From Caldithrix sp. (lineage in GTDB: Bacteria; Zhuqueibacterota; Zhuqueibacteria; Thermofontimicrobiales; Sulfurfontimicrobiaceae), in assembly GCA_020722815.1 (NCBI GenBank), contig DYKB01000003.1, positions 67,502 to 131,501 on the forward strand: a DNA stretch of 64,000 bases, given 5' to 3'. Positions 25,883 to 35,413 of this stretch are shown here, piece by piece. The notes beneath the pieces are model-generated. The model saw only the letters and a program-made list of their open reading frames with translations. It did not search any database and was not told where the DNA came from. The position numbers were made by a program, and so were the translations under genes. The first letter of the stretch is position 1, and the number at the start of each line of letters is the position of its first letter.

Positions 25883-27133
25883 TTAAAGTAGGATTCGCAT
25901 GGTTGTTCCCTCGCCTATTCGGCTCTCCTTAATAAATAATTTACCATCATGATTTTCTTCGATTATCCGCTTCGCCAGATTAAGTCCAAGTCCCCAGCCA
26001 CGTTTTTTGGTACTGAATCCTGGTTTAAAGATAATATTTTTATTAATCGCCTGAATGCCAATCCCGTTATCAATAATATCTAACGAAATTGAATGCTTAC
26101 CAAATTTATATGGCCGCAATTTTAATACAATCTTCCCTCTTTCGTTTTTGATGGCATCAATTGCATTTTTAATTAAATTTTCCACCACCCATTCAAAGAG
26201 TTCGCCGTTGAGGGGAATTTCCGGAATGTTCGATGCATAATCTTCTATAATCTTAACCTCTTTTTTCATCTGTGGCAAACGTCGCTTGAAATAATTCACC
26301 ACGTCACTCAGATGTGGTTTCACTTCCTGAGAGGTCAATTCTGTTTTGGAACCAATCTGTGAAAAACGCGCCGCAACTTTGTAGAGACGATTGACATCTT
26401 TTTCCATTTCAGTCAATGTTTCGTGTTTCAGCGTGCCTTCACCACCATTGGATTTAATAAGCTCCAACCAACCCATCAAAGATGATAATGGCGTTCCCAG
26501 TTGATGCGCCGTTTCTTTAGCCATGCCGACCCAGATAGATCGTTGCTCACTTTTTTGCAGGCTCTTTGAAAAGAGGTAACTTCCTCCCAGACCCACCAGG
26601 ATTAAAATAGTCACCAGTCCAATTTCAAAATATGGTAGATAACGCAGGTTCGTAATTAATTCAGAATCACCATAATATAAATAACCCAGAATAAATTCCT
26701 TACCACTTTTTTCATCGGTAAAAGTGATGGGAATCGGTTGAATGCTAATTTCAAGTGTTTTAATCTTCTGTTGAACTTCAGCAATAGCGGCGTCAGTTTT
26801 CTGTTCAGCGGGGATACCGATGCCTTCCCAATCCTGTGGAATTTTATTCTTGTCCGTAAAAATCAGTGGGATATCACGATTTTCAATAATTTCATTAAAC
26901 GCTCGCTTCGCCCCTTGTGAAAAATCATCCTCCTGCGCCAGGCTTTGGTGAATATTGGCATAGAAACGCATAATGTTCGAATTTTCCTGACGCATCTTTT
27001 GCACCACGCGATTGATATAGTAATAAAGCGGGGCCGAAATTGCAATAATGATCAAAATCCAGATAAAAAAAAGGATAGAACCATAAATTATCCCTTTATA
27101 ACCGGTAGAAATTTGAAAATCTTTATTTTTCAT
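25883..27133 (-). CDS. Membrane-bound sensor histidine kinase
   Basis: 416 residues. Two membrane helices (about 17-39 and 171-189) flank a periplasmic sensor region of about 130 residues. Directly after the second helix comes the H-box ETAHQLGTPLSSL with the phosphoacceptor His at 210, then the ATP-binding domain with NLIKNAIDAI (N box), DNGIGI (G1) and GWGLGLNLAKRI (G2). There is no HAMP domain and no response regulator gene next to it, so it is an orphan kinase here. The HQLGTPLS H-box is of the type common in FCB bacteria. The signal is unknown. ATG at 27133 with AGGA eight bases upstream. Confidence 0.9.
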   Translation of the reverse strand: MKNKDFQISTGYKGIIYGSILFFIWILIIIAISAPLYYYINRVVQKMRQENSNIMRFYANIHQSLAQEDDFSQGAKRAFNEIIENRDIPLIFTDKNKIPQDWEGIGIPAEQKTDAAIAEVQQKIKTLEISIQPIPITFTDEKSGKEFILGYLYYGDSELITNLRYLPYFEIGLVTILILVGLGGSYLFSKSLQKSEQRSIWVGMAKETAHQLGTPLSSLMGWLELIKSNGGEGTLKHETLTEMEKDVNRLYKVAARFSQIGSKTELTSQEVKPHLSDVVNYFKRRLPQMKKEVKIIEDYASNIPEIPLNGELFEWVVENLIKNAIDAIKNERGKIVLKLRPYKFGKHSISLDIIDNGIGIQAINKNIIFKPGFSTKKRGWGLGLNLAKRIIEENHDGKLFIKESRIGEGTTMRILL

Positions 27134-27154
27134 CACGGTGATCCTGTAAAAATT

Positions 27155-29665
27155 TTAATTGGTCTGAATTTGATTTTTTCGACGGATAAAGCCTTGAAGG
27201 GCAATAATCCCCAGTAAAAGAATTAAAACGCTCACACTAATCCATAAACCAAGCTTAAAAGTAACGGGAGCGAAAATAAATTCGACCTTATGCTTTCCTG
27301 GCGGGAGAAAAATTGAACGCAAAATATAGTTCGTCTTATAAATTTTCGTTTCCTCGCCATTAATATATGCCTTCCAGCCAGCCGGATAGTAAATTTCGCT
27401 CAAGACCATAAGCGCCGGATTTTTCACCTGAGTTTCCAGTTCAATCTTGTGAATGTCATAACTTTTTATCACCACATTATTTGAATCAGCGGGTCCGGGC
27501 GTAAATGGCGGTGCTTCTTCAAGAACTGCTATTTTTTCCGGACTAAAAGCCGGGCTCTGGAGAAAATTTAAAATTTCCGTCCGATGAGTTTCATAGCGTT
27601 CTTTCGGGCTGGTTACGCTTTGATCCGGCATAATGACGGTATCTTGTGATACAAAATAAGCACGTGGCATGGCAGCACTGGATTCGAACAACTTTGCTGC
27701 ATCTCGTTCAAATCCCTGGACTAGATTATAGCCAGGCAAGGTTCCGCGATCACTGATAAGAAATCGGGTGTTTAACATGCTGAGAACTTTGGGATTGAGA
27801 TGTAAATTTTCAGCAAGGATATCCTGATAAATTCTGATTTTTGCTGGATTATAGCCATAAATACTCTGAATTTGATGATACATGTACCAGTTTGGATCTT
27901 TTGTGACAGCAAAAATGCGGAAAACTTCCTGTTGTTTCCGTTCTTTTAAATAGCGAACTGCTTTAGTCGGTTGAAAATATATTTCGGGATTTGTAATTTG
28001 TGATCTGAGATTTTCTTCCAGTTTATGGTCGATTATTTTAAAATCAATCCACCAAAAATCGATGATGACAAGCGCAATCATAGCCGCAATAAAAGACAGG
28101 GAGCCTAATTTTTTTCTTAAATAGCCAAAAATGGCGGCGATGGCTGCTCCCAGGAGAAAAATCATCTTAAAGGCATCGCCTTTTGCCAGCTGATAGGTTT
28201 CGCGTAATAGTCGGTCGACATCATATCCCTGCTGCGTTTTCATCGATATGGATTGTTGATAGCTTTCGGTGCTGGCAGCAAAACGATGATAATTACTTTC
28301 CCCACTTAATAAAAACAAGAAAAGTAATAGACAAAAACCACCGAAAATATAGGTATAATTTTGCAACCATTTCTGTTTCTTTTGTCCTTCAGAAGCCGGC
28401 GTTTCGAGTTGTAAAAGGCTATGCAATCCCATCGCGGCTAAAATCAATACGGAAATATCCAATAAGATATGAATCATGCTGGGGATTCGAAAACTGTTAA
28501 AGAAAGGAATCCACTCAAACATAGGCTTATAAAGGATGGGGAAATGATTACCGAATGAGATGAGCAAAGAAATAATGGCAATAAAGGTAAAAAACCAGGT
28601 CAATCGATTGCGATACAGGACGAGTGCCATACCGGCCAGATAGAGCACAATCACACTCATATAAAGGGGGTAATCCGTGAAGCCCATGGGCCCCCAGTAA
28701 GTGGCGCCACCAAAACCAACAAAACTGGGGACAAAAAAAGTCAGCATTTCGATGGGGGAAAATGACCAGCCAGTTGCATAATTATAATCCAATCCACCTT
28801 CGGCCCCACCGCCGCGGATGGAATAGTGCGAATATTCATAAACCGAAAGATAGATGACTGATGATAATCCCAGAGCCAGAATGCCAGCGCCGACAAGCAA
28901 GGCTGCTGATTGCAAAATAGTCGATATTTTTTTGGTATTTTTATATTCGTCATAAATATAAAAAAGGAAATAAAATCCAATTAGCATATAAGTATAAAAA
29001 CAAACCTGAACATGCGCCCGAAAAAGCTGAAATCCAAGGACCAGTGCGGTGAGCGCCAGGTACAGCAACGTTCGTTTTTTAATAAGCTGGTCGACTAAAT
29101 ATAGAATGAGTGGAATCAAAACCAGGGACAGGAGCTTGGTGTTGTGCCCATGTACCCCAAAAGCGACAAACTGTGGCATGAAAGCAATTGCAACCGCCGC
29201 AAAAACGGCAGCTTCGGTTTTTATTTTATAATGACGTAATAAAAAAAAAGTCAATAAGCTAAATAGGACATAATTAATCCAGATTCGAAGAAATTCATTG
29301 CCGGATAAATTAAGAATTGAATTAATGGTCCAGTCCACGAAATTCACATATCGAGTAGAAGAAAGACTCGCAAACGAGGGCATGCCGCTAAAAATGTAAG
29401 GATTCCAGAGCGGATAAATCCCTCGCTCAATGGCATTATCGATAAACGGCTCATAGCATTTGGATGCTTTCAGAACATCACCGCCTAAAAATTCTTTCCC
29501 CCCGAATAAAGCTTGGTGGTAAAGAATGATGAGCAGAAGAGCGGCTAAAATCGTAACCCATAACCACGGGCGATTTGTTATCCAATCCGGTAACGCGGTT
29601 GATTTTTTGGGCTTAATATGAATGCTTCCCTTAGCGGCTGGTTTTTGTTTTTTCTTGCTGGCCAT
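27155..29665 (-). CDS. YfhO family multi-spanning membrane protein
   Basis: 836 residues. After a basic cytoplasmic tail come about a dozen membrane helices with a GT-C-like layout. The conserved N-terminal loop WNPYIFSGMPSF and the C-terminal extracytoplasmic module YYPAGWKAYING...LPPGKHKVEFIF are hallmarks of YfhO. Members of the family are associated with glycosylation of lipoteichoic acid or other surface glycans, using lipid-linked sugar donors on the outer face of the membrane. Here it lies downstream of a flippase, methyltransferase and glycosyltransferases, in keeping with such a role. ATG preceded by AAGGAG. Exact substrate unknown. Confidence 0.88.
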   Translation of the reverse strand: MASKKKQKPAAKGSIHIKPKKSTALPDWITNRPWLWVTILAALLLIILYHQALFGGKEFLGGDVLKASKCYEPFIDNAIERGIYPLWNPYIFSGMPSFASLSSTRYVNFVDWTINSILNLSGNEFLRIWINYVLFSLLTFFLLRHYKIKTEAAVFAAVAIAFMPQFVAFGVHGHNTKLLSLVLIPLILYLVDQLIKKRTLLYLALTALVLGFQLFRAHVQVCFYTYMLIGFYFLFYIYDEYKNTKKISTILQSAALLVGAGILALGLSSVIYLSVYEYSHYSIRGGGAEGGLDYNYATGWSFSPIEMLTFFVPSFVGFGGATYWGPMGFTDYPLYMSVIVLYLAGMALVLYRNRLTWFFTFIAIISLLISFGNHFPILYKPMFEWIPFFNSFRIPSMIHILLDISVLILAAMGLHSLLQLETPASEGQKKQKWLQNYTYIFGGFCLLLFLFLLSGESNYHRFAASTESYQQSISMKTQQGYDVDRLLRETYQLAKGDAFKMIFLLGAAIAAIFGYLRKKLGSLSFIAAMIALVIIDFWWIDFKIIDHKLEENLRSQITNPEIYFQPTKAVRYLKERKQQEVFRIFAVTKDPNWYMYHQIQSIYGYNPAKIRIYQDILAENLHLNPKVLSMLNTRFLISDRGTLPGYNLVQGFERDAAKLFESSAAMPRAYFVSQDTVIMPDQSVTSPKERYETHRTEILNFLQSPAFSPEKIAVLEEAPPFTPGPADSNNVVIKSYDIHKIELETQVKNPALMVLSEIYYPAGWKAYINGEETKIYKTNYILRSIFLPPGKHKVEFIFAPVTFKLGLWISVSVLILLLGIIALQGFIRRKNQIQTN

Positions 29666-29699
29666 TGCAATAGCTCCTTCATGAAAGTGAAAATCAGGT

Positions 29700-31178
29700 T
29701 TATAAAAATGATGAACCTAATTTAAATCTTTTTTTTATAAAATTCAAGGCTATTTCTTTTTCCTTGTTTGTAAAAAAATGACTGAAGTATAAAAGAACGG
29801 GGAAAAGTGAAATTAATATCAACTTGCTGAGAAGTGAAAGATATATCGTTTGAAAATTGAGTAAAAAGCTGGCGATGTAAAGAATCGCTACCGTAGCCAT
29901 GAGATGCAAAAGGCGTTTAATTTCATATTTAATTGGATAATATTGTTGGGCGATGAAGTACATGACAACAGCCAATAATAAAAAAGCGAGTAATTTCGCC
30001 CAGCCAGCCCCGATCATGCCAAAAGCTGGAATCAAAAGAAAAGCCAGTCCAATATTAAGCGCGGAACCCAACCAGGCAACGATCGCATAGACGCCTGTTT
30101 TTCCTTCGATAAGAACGCCCACATCCACAGTGTAATAGATGCCAAAAAAGAAATAAGAAAATGCGATCAAAGAAATTGCCCGATGAGCCTCCAGATATTG
30201 GCGTGCTGTCGTCAGTAAGATAAGCTCACGCGCCATAACCGACAGGCCGAGACATAAAAACAGGCCTAAAGCGAAGTAATAAGTCAGCGTTCTTGAACAG
30301 ATTTGTTTCGCTTCCTCCGCTTTCTGGATGGAAAAAACAAAAGGAAGCCAGGCTGTTCGGAAAGGCTGAACGAGAACCATATTCACCATCATCCCGAATT
30401 TATGGCCAATTTCATAAAGTCCAACCTGTTCGGAACCGAGCATCTCATTGAGTAAAAAACGGTCAAACAGGGTTAAGGCCCAGGTTGCCAATCCCCCGGG
30501 AACAAGGGGGAGCCCAAAATCAAACAATTTTTTTAATTTTTCTTTTGAAAGTGCCGGTTTCAATTTGGGCAATACCATGATGAGCAGAAGTACAAAAATA
30601 AAAACCGAGGTCAGAAAACTGCTCTGGACAATTCCATCAGCTTTTTTTTGGAGAATACCCACAAAAATGAAATTTAAAATAATCAGGGTTGTAAAATTAA
30701 TAATATTGATGATGGTATAAAGAATGCTTCTCTCATACGCCCGCAGAATCGCCAGGGTAATTTGACGAAATAAGCTAAAAAAAGCGGTTCCAAAGGTCAA
30801 TCGTAAATAAAATGGATAATCCAGTGTCCCTTCGAAGCCAATCAGTTGCGAGATATACGGAGCATTAAAAACCAGTAACAGCGTAATGGGCAAAGCCGTC
30901 AGAAAAATAAAATAAATCGTTGTCGCAATGGTTTCTCTTCGTTGTTCCGCTGTATCATAATCAAAAAAAACCTTAAGAATCGAGGCATGAAAACCAAAAC
31001 TCAGAATAATGGGCAATGCGATCTCAATCGCATAAATCAGCGCATATTCGCCATACTCGCCGGTTTTCAAATTATGGGTATGCAATGGGATGAGCAGGAA
31101 AGCGATGGCTTTATTAATGATATCACCCAGGCCATAAACAATCGTGTGTTTTGATAGTTTTTTAAAATGCTGGATCAT
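29700..31178 (-). CDS. Wzx-type oligosaccharide flippase (MOP superfamily)
   Basis: 492 residues with 12 to 14 hydrophobic helices and few long loops, of the polysaccharide-transporter branch of the MOP superfamily. The N-terminal YGLGDIINKAIAFLLIPLHT is a good match to that family. It should move a lipid-linked glycan unit from the cytoplasmic to the periplasmic face of the inner membrane. Its start codon overlaps the stop of the methyltransferase gene by four bases (ATGA), so the two are translationally coupled. Confidence 0.9.
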   Translation of the reverse strand: MIQHFKKLSKHTIVYGLGDIINKAIAFLLIPLHTHNLKTGEYGEYALIYAIEIALPIILSFGFHASILKVFFDYDTAEQRRETIATTIYFIFLTALPITLLLVFNAPYISQLIGFEGTLDYPFYLRLTFGTAFFSLFRQITLAILRAYERSILYTIINIINFTTLIILNFIFVGILQKKADGIVQSSFLTSVFIFVLLLIMVLPKLKPALSKEKLKKLFDFGLPLVPGGLATWALTLFDRFLLNEMLGSEQVGLYEIGHKFGMMVNMVLVQPFRTAWLPFVFSIQKAEEAKQICSRTLTYYFALGLFLCLGLSVMARELILLTTARQYLEAHRAISLIAFSYFFFGIYYTVDVGVLIEGKTGVYAIVAWLGSALNIGLAFLLIPAFGMIGAGWAKLLAFLLLAVVMYFIAQQYYPIKYEIKRLLHLMATVAILYIASFLLNFQTIYLSLLSKLILISLFPVLLYFSHFFTNKEKEIALNFIKKRFKLGSSFL

Positions 31179-31894
31179 AGACCTGGCTTTTGTGCGACAA
31201 CAATTAAGTAAAATGTGTATTTTTTAAAGATGAACGAGAGGAGGCTGTCCCAGAATTTAAGCAGTGGACCGTACTTTAATTTCAAATGGTATTGAAACTG
31301 ATTTAATATTTTGCTACGAATTGCGTTAATCTTCAATACATCGAAATGATGTTCTTTTAATGACTCCTGCAAATTTTGTCGTGTAAATCGATTGATATGC
31401 CCATTGCGATAAAATTGTTTTAGGCAATGAGGACAGGTGATTATTTTTCGGGGTTCATCATGGGGTACTGAAACGATAAATTGACCATCTGGTTTAAGGA
31501 TTCGAAAAGCTTCCTGAAGCACCTTTTCATATTCCGCGATATGTTCTAAAACTTCTGAACAGATAATAAAATCGTAGGTATCATCCGGTAATCCGGTATT
31601 TTTGACATCACCAATTTTTTGTTCGATTCCGTACTCTTGCGCTAAATCTTTAAACTTTTCAAGACGGTTCTGCGATAAATCAAAAGCGGTGACCTGATGT
31701 TTCTCTTTTGCCATTAAATAAGAAAGATATCCGTCACCACAACCCAGATCCAGGATTTTTTGTGATGTCCTGGGAAGAAGTTTTAAAATATGATCAAAGC
31801 GAATCATATCCTGATAATATCGATTATCGCGTTTACCGACTTCCCACAGATTCGCTTCTTCGGAAACGGCTTCATAATAATTTTTTTCGTCCAA
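31175..31894 (-). CDS. Class I SAM-dependent methyltransferase
   Basis: 239 residues. LDLGCGDGYLSYLMA is motif I of the SAM-binding Rossmann fold, followed by VTAFDLSQNRLE (motif II) and FIICSEVLEHI (motif IV), then VSVPHDEP. These place it with UbiE/MenG-like and glycan-modifying methyltransferases. Between the SAM domain and the C-terminal part is ITCPHCLKQFYRNGHINRFT, with Cys and His spaced like a small metal site. TTG start with AGGGT upstream. It sits between a GT4 gene and the flippase gene and probably methylates the glycan or a lipid carrier intermediate; the acceptor is not known. Confidence 0.88.
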   Translation of the reverse strand: MDEKNYYEAVSEEANLWEVGKRDNRYYQDMIRFDHILKLLPRTSQKILDLGCGDGYLSYLMAKEKHQVTAFDLSQNRLEKFKDLAQEYGIEQKIGDVKNTGLPDDTYDFIICSEVLEHIAEYEKVLQEAFRILKPDGQFIVSVPHDEPRKIITCPHCLKQFYRNGHINRFTRQNLQESLKEHHFDVLKINAIRSKILNQFQYHLKLKYGPLLKFWDSLLSFIFKKYTFYLIVVAQKPGL

Positions 31895-31910
31895 CTTTTG
31901 TACCCTGAAT

Positions 31911-33095
31911 TTATTCGTTCATTTTTTCGTAAATTGACAATAAATTTTTTGCCTCCCGCTGCCAGTTGTATTTTTCAACAACCGCGCGATGCCCGCTTTC
32001 ACCCGCGCGTTCACGGACTTTCGGATCGAAAAGAGATATTACACCACGCGCAAAAGCGTGACTATCATCGGCCTGAAAAACCTCACCGGCCCCTGTTTCC
32101 CTCATAATTCGCTGCAATGGCGCACAGGAACTCACCAGAACAGGCTTTTTTAAGTACATGTATTGAAAGAGCTTATGCGGTACGGTTGTCTCCGTATGTT
32201 CGGTGGCAAGATATGGAACCAGACAGATGTCACTATGGCGCATGACCTGCAAAGCATCGTTCACATCCTTCACTTTTTGCCAGCCTTCAAAAATTACATG
32301 TGCTTCAACATTCAGTTTCCTGGCCAGTTTTTCCAGATTCGGGCGATCTTTCCCGTCACCATCGATATGCAGTTTGACAGATGGATTTGCCTTTATAATT
32401 TCCGGCATTCCCTGAATGGCGATTTCCAATCCCCGATGAACTCCCAAGCCACCAAAATAGGTCAAATTTAATTCATCAGATTTTGAGGAAATGGCTGGAA
32501 GCTCGGTTGTTTTTATTTCAGCCAGATTAAGGGTATTGGAAACAACAGAAATTTTATTGGCATCAAATCCCTGTTTCACCAATCGTGCTTTGGCTTCATC
32601 GACAACAACGATCACATGGTTTGCCTGCTGCACCGAGCGTTTTTCGTATCGTCGCCAGGCCTTATCCGCATAAAAATAGCGCCCCGGCAGGCTCCTGTAA
32701 TGTCCCCAGATTCGAATTGCGGCCGGATAATTTTCATGTAAATCCAGAATAAATGGAATTCCGAGCTTTTTTGCGATATCAGCACCAACACGTGCTAATG
32801 GCAGATCATGAACATGAATTGCTTCGAGTCCTTTTTCCTGATTTACAAATCGAATCCACTGCCAGGGATAAAATGGCCAACGTAAAATCGTGATGCGAAT
32901 TTTATTGAAAAGTGATTTTGAAATATATTTTCTTCGTAAAAATATATGATCAGAAAAATATTCATCCCTCTTATCCATCGCATGGCTTAAACAAAACAGG
33001 ACAATTTCATGCCCGGCTTCGGCCAGCGTCCGCATTTCGTTTTCAACCCGCAAATCCGGAGGAAAGGGTGACTCTAACAACATTCCAATCTTCAT
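31911..33095 (-). CDS. Glycosyltransferase family 4 enzyme
   Basis: 394 residues, cytoplasmic GT-B fold. The N-terminus MKIGMLLESPFPPDLRVENE and IHVHDLPLARVG in the acceptor domain are typical of GT4 enzymes; GGLGVHRGLEIAIQGMP starts the donor domain, and the donor-sugar loop is in SDICLVPYL...VPHKLFQYMYLKKPV. The usual E-x7-E is partly altered (KLFQYMYLKKP). GAGGAACTC stands before ATG. It is followed by the methyltransferase gene after 16 bases and preceded by another GT4 gene 21 bases away. Confidence 0.92.
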   Translation of the reverse strand: MKIGMLLESPFPPDLRVENEMRTLAEAGHEIVLFCLSHAMDKRDEYFSDHIFLRRKYISKSLFNKIRITILRWPFYPWQWIRFVNQEKGLEAIHVHDLPLARVGADIAKKLGIPFILDLHENYPAAIRIWGHYRSLPGRYFYADKAWRRYEKRSVQQANHVIVVVDEAKARLVKQGFDANKISVVSNTLNLAEIKTTELPAISSKSDELNLTYFGGLGVHRGLEIAIQGMPEIIKANPSVKLHIDGDGKDRPNLEKLARKLNVEAHVIFEGWQKVKDVNDALQVMRHSDICLVPYLATEHTETTVPHKLFQYMYLKKPVLVSSCAPLQRIMRETGAGEVFQADDSHAFARGVISLFDPKVRERAGESGHRAVVEKYNWQREAKNLLSIYEKMNE

Positions 33096-33116
33096 GAGTT
33101 CCTCAAAAAGTCCTGC

Positions 33117-34454
33117 TCAGTGTTTTTTATCGGCTAATAATTCATCAGCGATCCGACCTAATTGACCCGTTAAATTTTTTCGGTCGAGATTTATAATCCC
33201 CTTTTGATTAACACTTTCCATATTTAATTGATGATTAAGCCATTTATCCAAAATTTCCTGCAAAACCGTTTTAATCTGTTTAACATCGCCAGGCGGTGCA
33301 ATAAATCCAGCATTTAATTCGCGAATCAAATCCACCGCATTGCCAGGTGGTGCTAAAGCTAAAATCGGTTTACGCGAGCCGAGATATTCGTATAATTTTC
33401 CCGTTAAAATTCCTTTATTCGCCGGTGCATCATCAATAATAAGAAGCGCCAGATCGGTACTGAGCAGCTGCCGGACACTCTCCTGGTGGGGGACGTAGGG
33501 CAAATATTCAATCAAACCATTTATTTCTGGCTGATTAAACTGTTCTAAAATCGGCTGCGCAACACGCCCGACAAATTTTAACCGCAAATACCTGTTCCAG
33601 CGCTCATCTTCCCGAATCAGCTCAATAAGGGCGTTCAGTAAATTTGCCGGATTCCGGTTCCCATAAAGTGAGCCAGTATACGTAATCTTCAATTTATTAT
33701 TATTCGGATAAGGCTCGATCCCCTCAAAATCGTGACTATCGTAGCCATTTGGCAATTGTAACCAGCGCTGGTCCAGAAGCTTTGTATGTCGACCGCTTAA
33801 ATCCTCCTGAACACCAGGCGAAACGGTTAAAATCCGATCGGCATCCCGCAGCACCGAATGTTCCTGGTGAAGTTCAATCCATTTGGGAATACCGGTTCGT
33901 TTGGCTGCTGATAGCCACCCCACCCAGGAGTCGCGAAAATCACAAATCCAGGGGAGTCCGGTTTTTAATTTTAACGCCCGGCCAATCAAATGGCAAGTAT
34001 AGGGGGGAGCGGATGACAAAATCACATCAATTTTTTCTTTATGAATAATTTCCAGACCTTCACGAACCGCATACGGTTTCCAGCCGATACGGGCATCGGG
34101 GATGAAGAGCGTTGAGCGGATAAATTCTGCTAACCGCTCACTCCATTTCCGCTGCTGCGAGGAATCACGGCTCAAAGTGGCAATATCCATGGCTTCACCA
34201 GCCTTTTTACCGGTCAGTCGTCGGTAAAGTTGATACGGCTCGAATATTTTAGTCCGATAAACCGGTACATTTTCCGGCACCTCTGAAAGCAAACTTTCAT
34301 CATAAGCCGGATAATCCGCGTCTTTAACGGTCAGCACCACGGGCTGCCAACCAAATTCAGGCAAATATTTGACGAATTTCAAACAGCGCTGAACACCGGC
34401 ACCACCACTGGGGGGGAAATAATAGGTAACAATCAGTATTTTTTTATGACGCAT
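33117..34454 (-). CDS. Glycosyltransferase family 4-like enzyme
   Basis: About 445 residues. RHKKILIVTYYFPPSGGAG is the typical GT4 start loop, VILSSAPPYTCHLIG and WICDFRDSW follow in the acceptor domain, and ITYTGSLYG begins the donor domain. GILTGKLYEYLGSRKPILALAPPG holds the donor-binding Glu residues. The ATG at 34454 is preferred to an in-frame TTG 11 codons upstream, which would lengthen the protein beyond the family start. The ribosome binding site is weak. It lies 123 bases after the hepT gene and heads the GT4-GT4-methyltransferase-flippase-YfhO run. Confidence 0.9.
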   Translation of the reverse strand: MRHKKILIVTYYFPPSGGAGVQRCLKFVKYLPEFGWQPVVLTVKDADYPAYDESLLSEVPENVPVYRTKIFEPYQLYRRLTGKKAGEAMDIATLSRDSSQQRKWSERLAEFIRSTLFIPDARIGWKPYAVREGLEIIHKEKIDVILSSAPPYTCHLIGRALKLKTGLPWICDFRDSWVGWLSAAKRTGIPKWIELHQEHSVLRDADRILTVSPGVQEDLSGRHTKLLDQRWLQLPNGYDSHDFEGIEPYPNNNKLKITYTGSLYGNRNPANLLNALIELIREDERWNRYLRLKFVGRVAQPILEQFNQPEINGLIEYLPYVPHQESVRQLLSTDLALLIIDDAPANKGILTGKLYEYLGSRKPILALAPPGNAVDLIRELNAGFIAPPGDVKQIKTVLQEILDKWLNHQLNMESVNQKGIINLDRKNLTGQLGRIADELLADKKH

Positions 34455-34577
34455 CGTTCGAATTCTTTGGTTAATAATAATTTCCAATCAAATATCTCAT
34501 CAGGCTCAATTTCTGCTATCAACTTTTGGATCCGTAATTCAGGAATTGATAAAAATTATTCAATTTTGCTCAAGATA

Positions 34578-34982
34578 TTAAACAACGTACCGGCTAAATT
34601 TTTCAAAATCATCCAGATCCGTTTGTAAATGTCGATGAACTTCATCCATCTCAAATTTACTATAGCCATGAATCAAAATATTTCGAAATCCAGTAACCGG
34701 CGCAAAATAACAGGCAAATTCAGCCGGAATAACCCCTTTCTCACCGAGAATATCAATGGTTTTCCGATAACTGGAAGGGCGTTTCAACTTTAAATCCGCG
34801 ATAATCAAAAGGGCGATATCGATGATACATTCGATGGCAAGTTGAAAATAGCGTTCAAGCGCACCCTGAAGAACAAAATCATTAGAAAACTTCTGGATCG
34901 GCCTGGGTTGAAAACATCGAAGGTAACGCGTATATTCTCTGAATAGCTCCCGCTTGCGCACTATTTTTTCTGAATTTCTCAT
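34578..34982 (-). CDS. hepT: HepT-like HEPN toxin (DUF86)
   Basis: 134 residues of the DUF86/HepT family, HEPN-domain RNases that form the toxin half of the MntA-HepT toxin-antitoxin system. The catalytic Rx4HxY motif is intact as RNILIHGY near residue 98, in the final helices of an all-alpha protein. In studied systems the cognate MntA adenylylates the Tyr of this motif to silence the toxin. The hepT ATG overlaps the mntA stop by four bases (ATGA), the usual operon form. The partner gene here carries an in-frame stop, so toxin control is in question. Confidence 0.88.
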   Translation of the reverse strand: MRNSEKIVRKRELFREYTRYLRCFQPRPIQKFSNDFVLQGALERYFQLAIECIIDIALLIIADLKLKRPSSYRKTIDILGEKGVIPAEFACYFAPVTGFRNILIHGYSKFEMDEVHRHLQTDLDDFEKFSRYVV

Positions 34983-35410
34983 TTCAATCTTTCTTCTTTG
35001 ATCTGTTCGAGTAAGGAGCTATCAAACCGATCAAAATAATATTTTTGATCCAAAAACATTGACATGACCATGACTTCATAATCAACTTGTTTTGAATCAT
35101 CAGCCATATAAAGATATGAATTGGCCTGAATTATTTCATATTGAAGAGAAATTGGTACATCATTCAAAACAACCAAATCGATAGCATAACCCTTTAAAAT
35201 CGCTCCAATTTCATTTATCAGCAATAATTTTGAATCTATTCTTATTGTTTTACTTCTATCCGGATAGAAATAAATACCGATATCAATATCACTTTCAGGA
35301 TATACTTCCCCTTCAACCGGTGAACCAAACCGATAAACCGTCAGGACTGGAAATTTTCTGAAAAGTTAAGCAAGTTCATCCTGCTGTTTTGGGGTGATTT
35401 TAAATTTCAT
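34979..35410 (-). pseudogene. mntA: MntA-like nucleotidyltransferase antitoxin interrupted by in-frame stop
   Basis: Reading from ATG 35410 gives MKFKITPKQQDELA, then TAA at 35368-35366, and then the frame stays open to 34979, for a would-be length of 143 residues, normal for MntA. After the stop the active-site features are intact: YRFGSPVEGEVYPESDIDIGI with the GS...SDID pattern, and a further Asp in YAIDLVVLND. No ATG, GTG or TTG lies between the stop and the GS motif; the first start-like codon after it is TTG 35224, which would lose the catalytic motif. A single base change would restore the gene. It is either a recent nonsense mutation, a sequence error, or a case of re-initiation at a non-standard codon. 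Confidence 0.75.
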
Positions 35411-35413
35411 AAA

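Noticed and set aside
35366-35368. Recoding (selenocysteine or pyrrolysine) at the mntA stop
   Set aside because: The codon is TAA, which is not used for either amino acid; a mutation or sequencing error is simpler.
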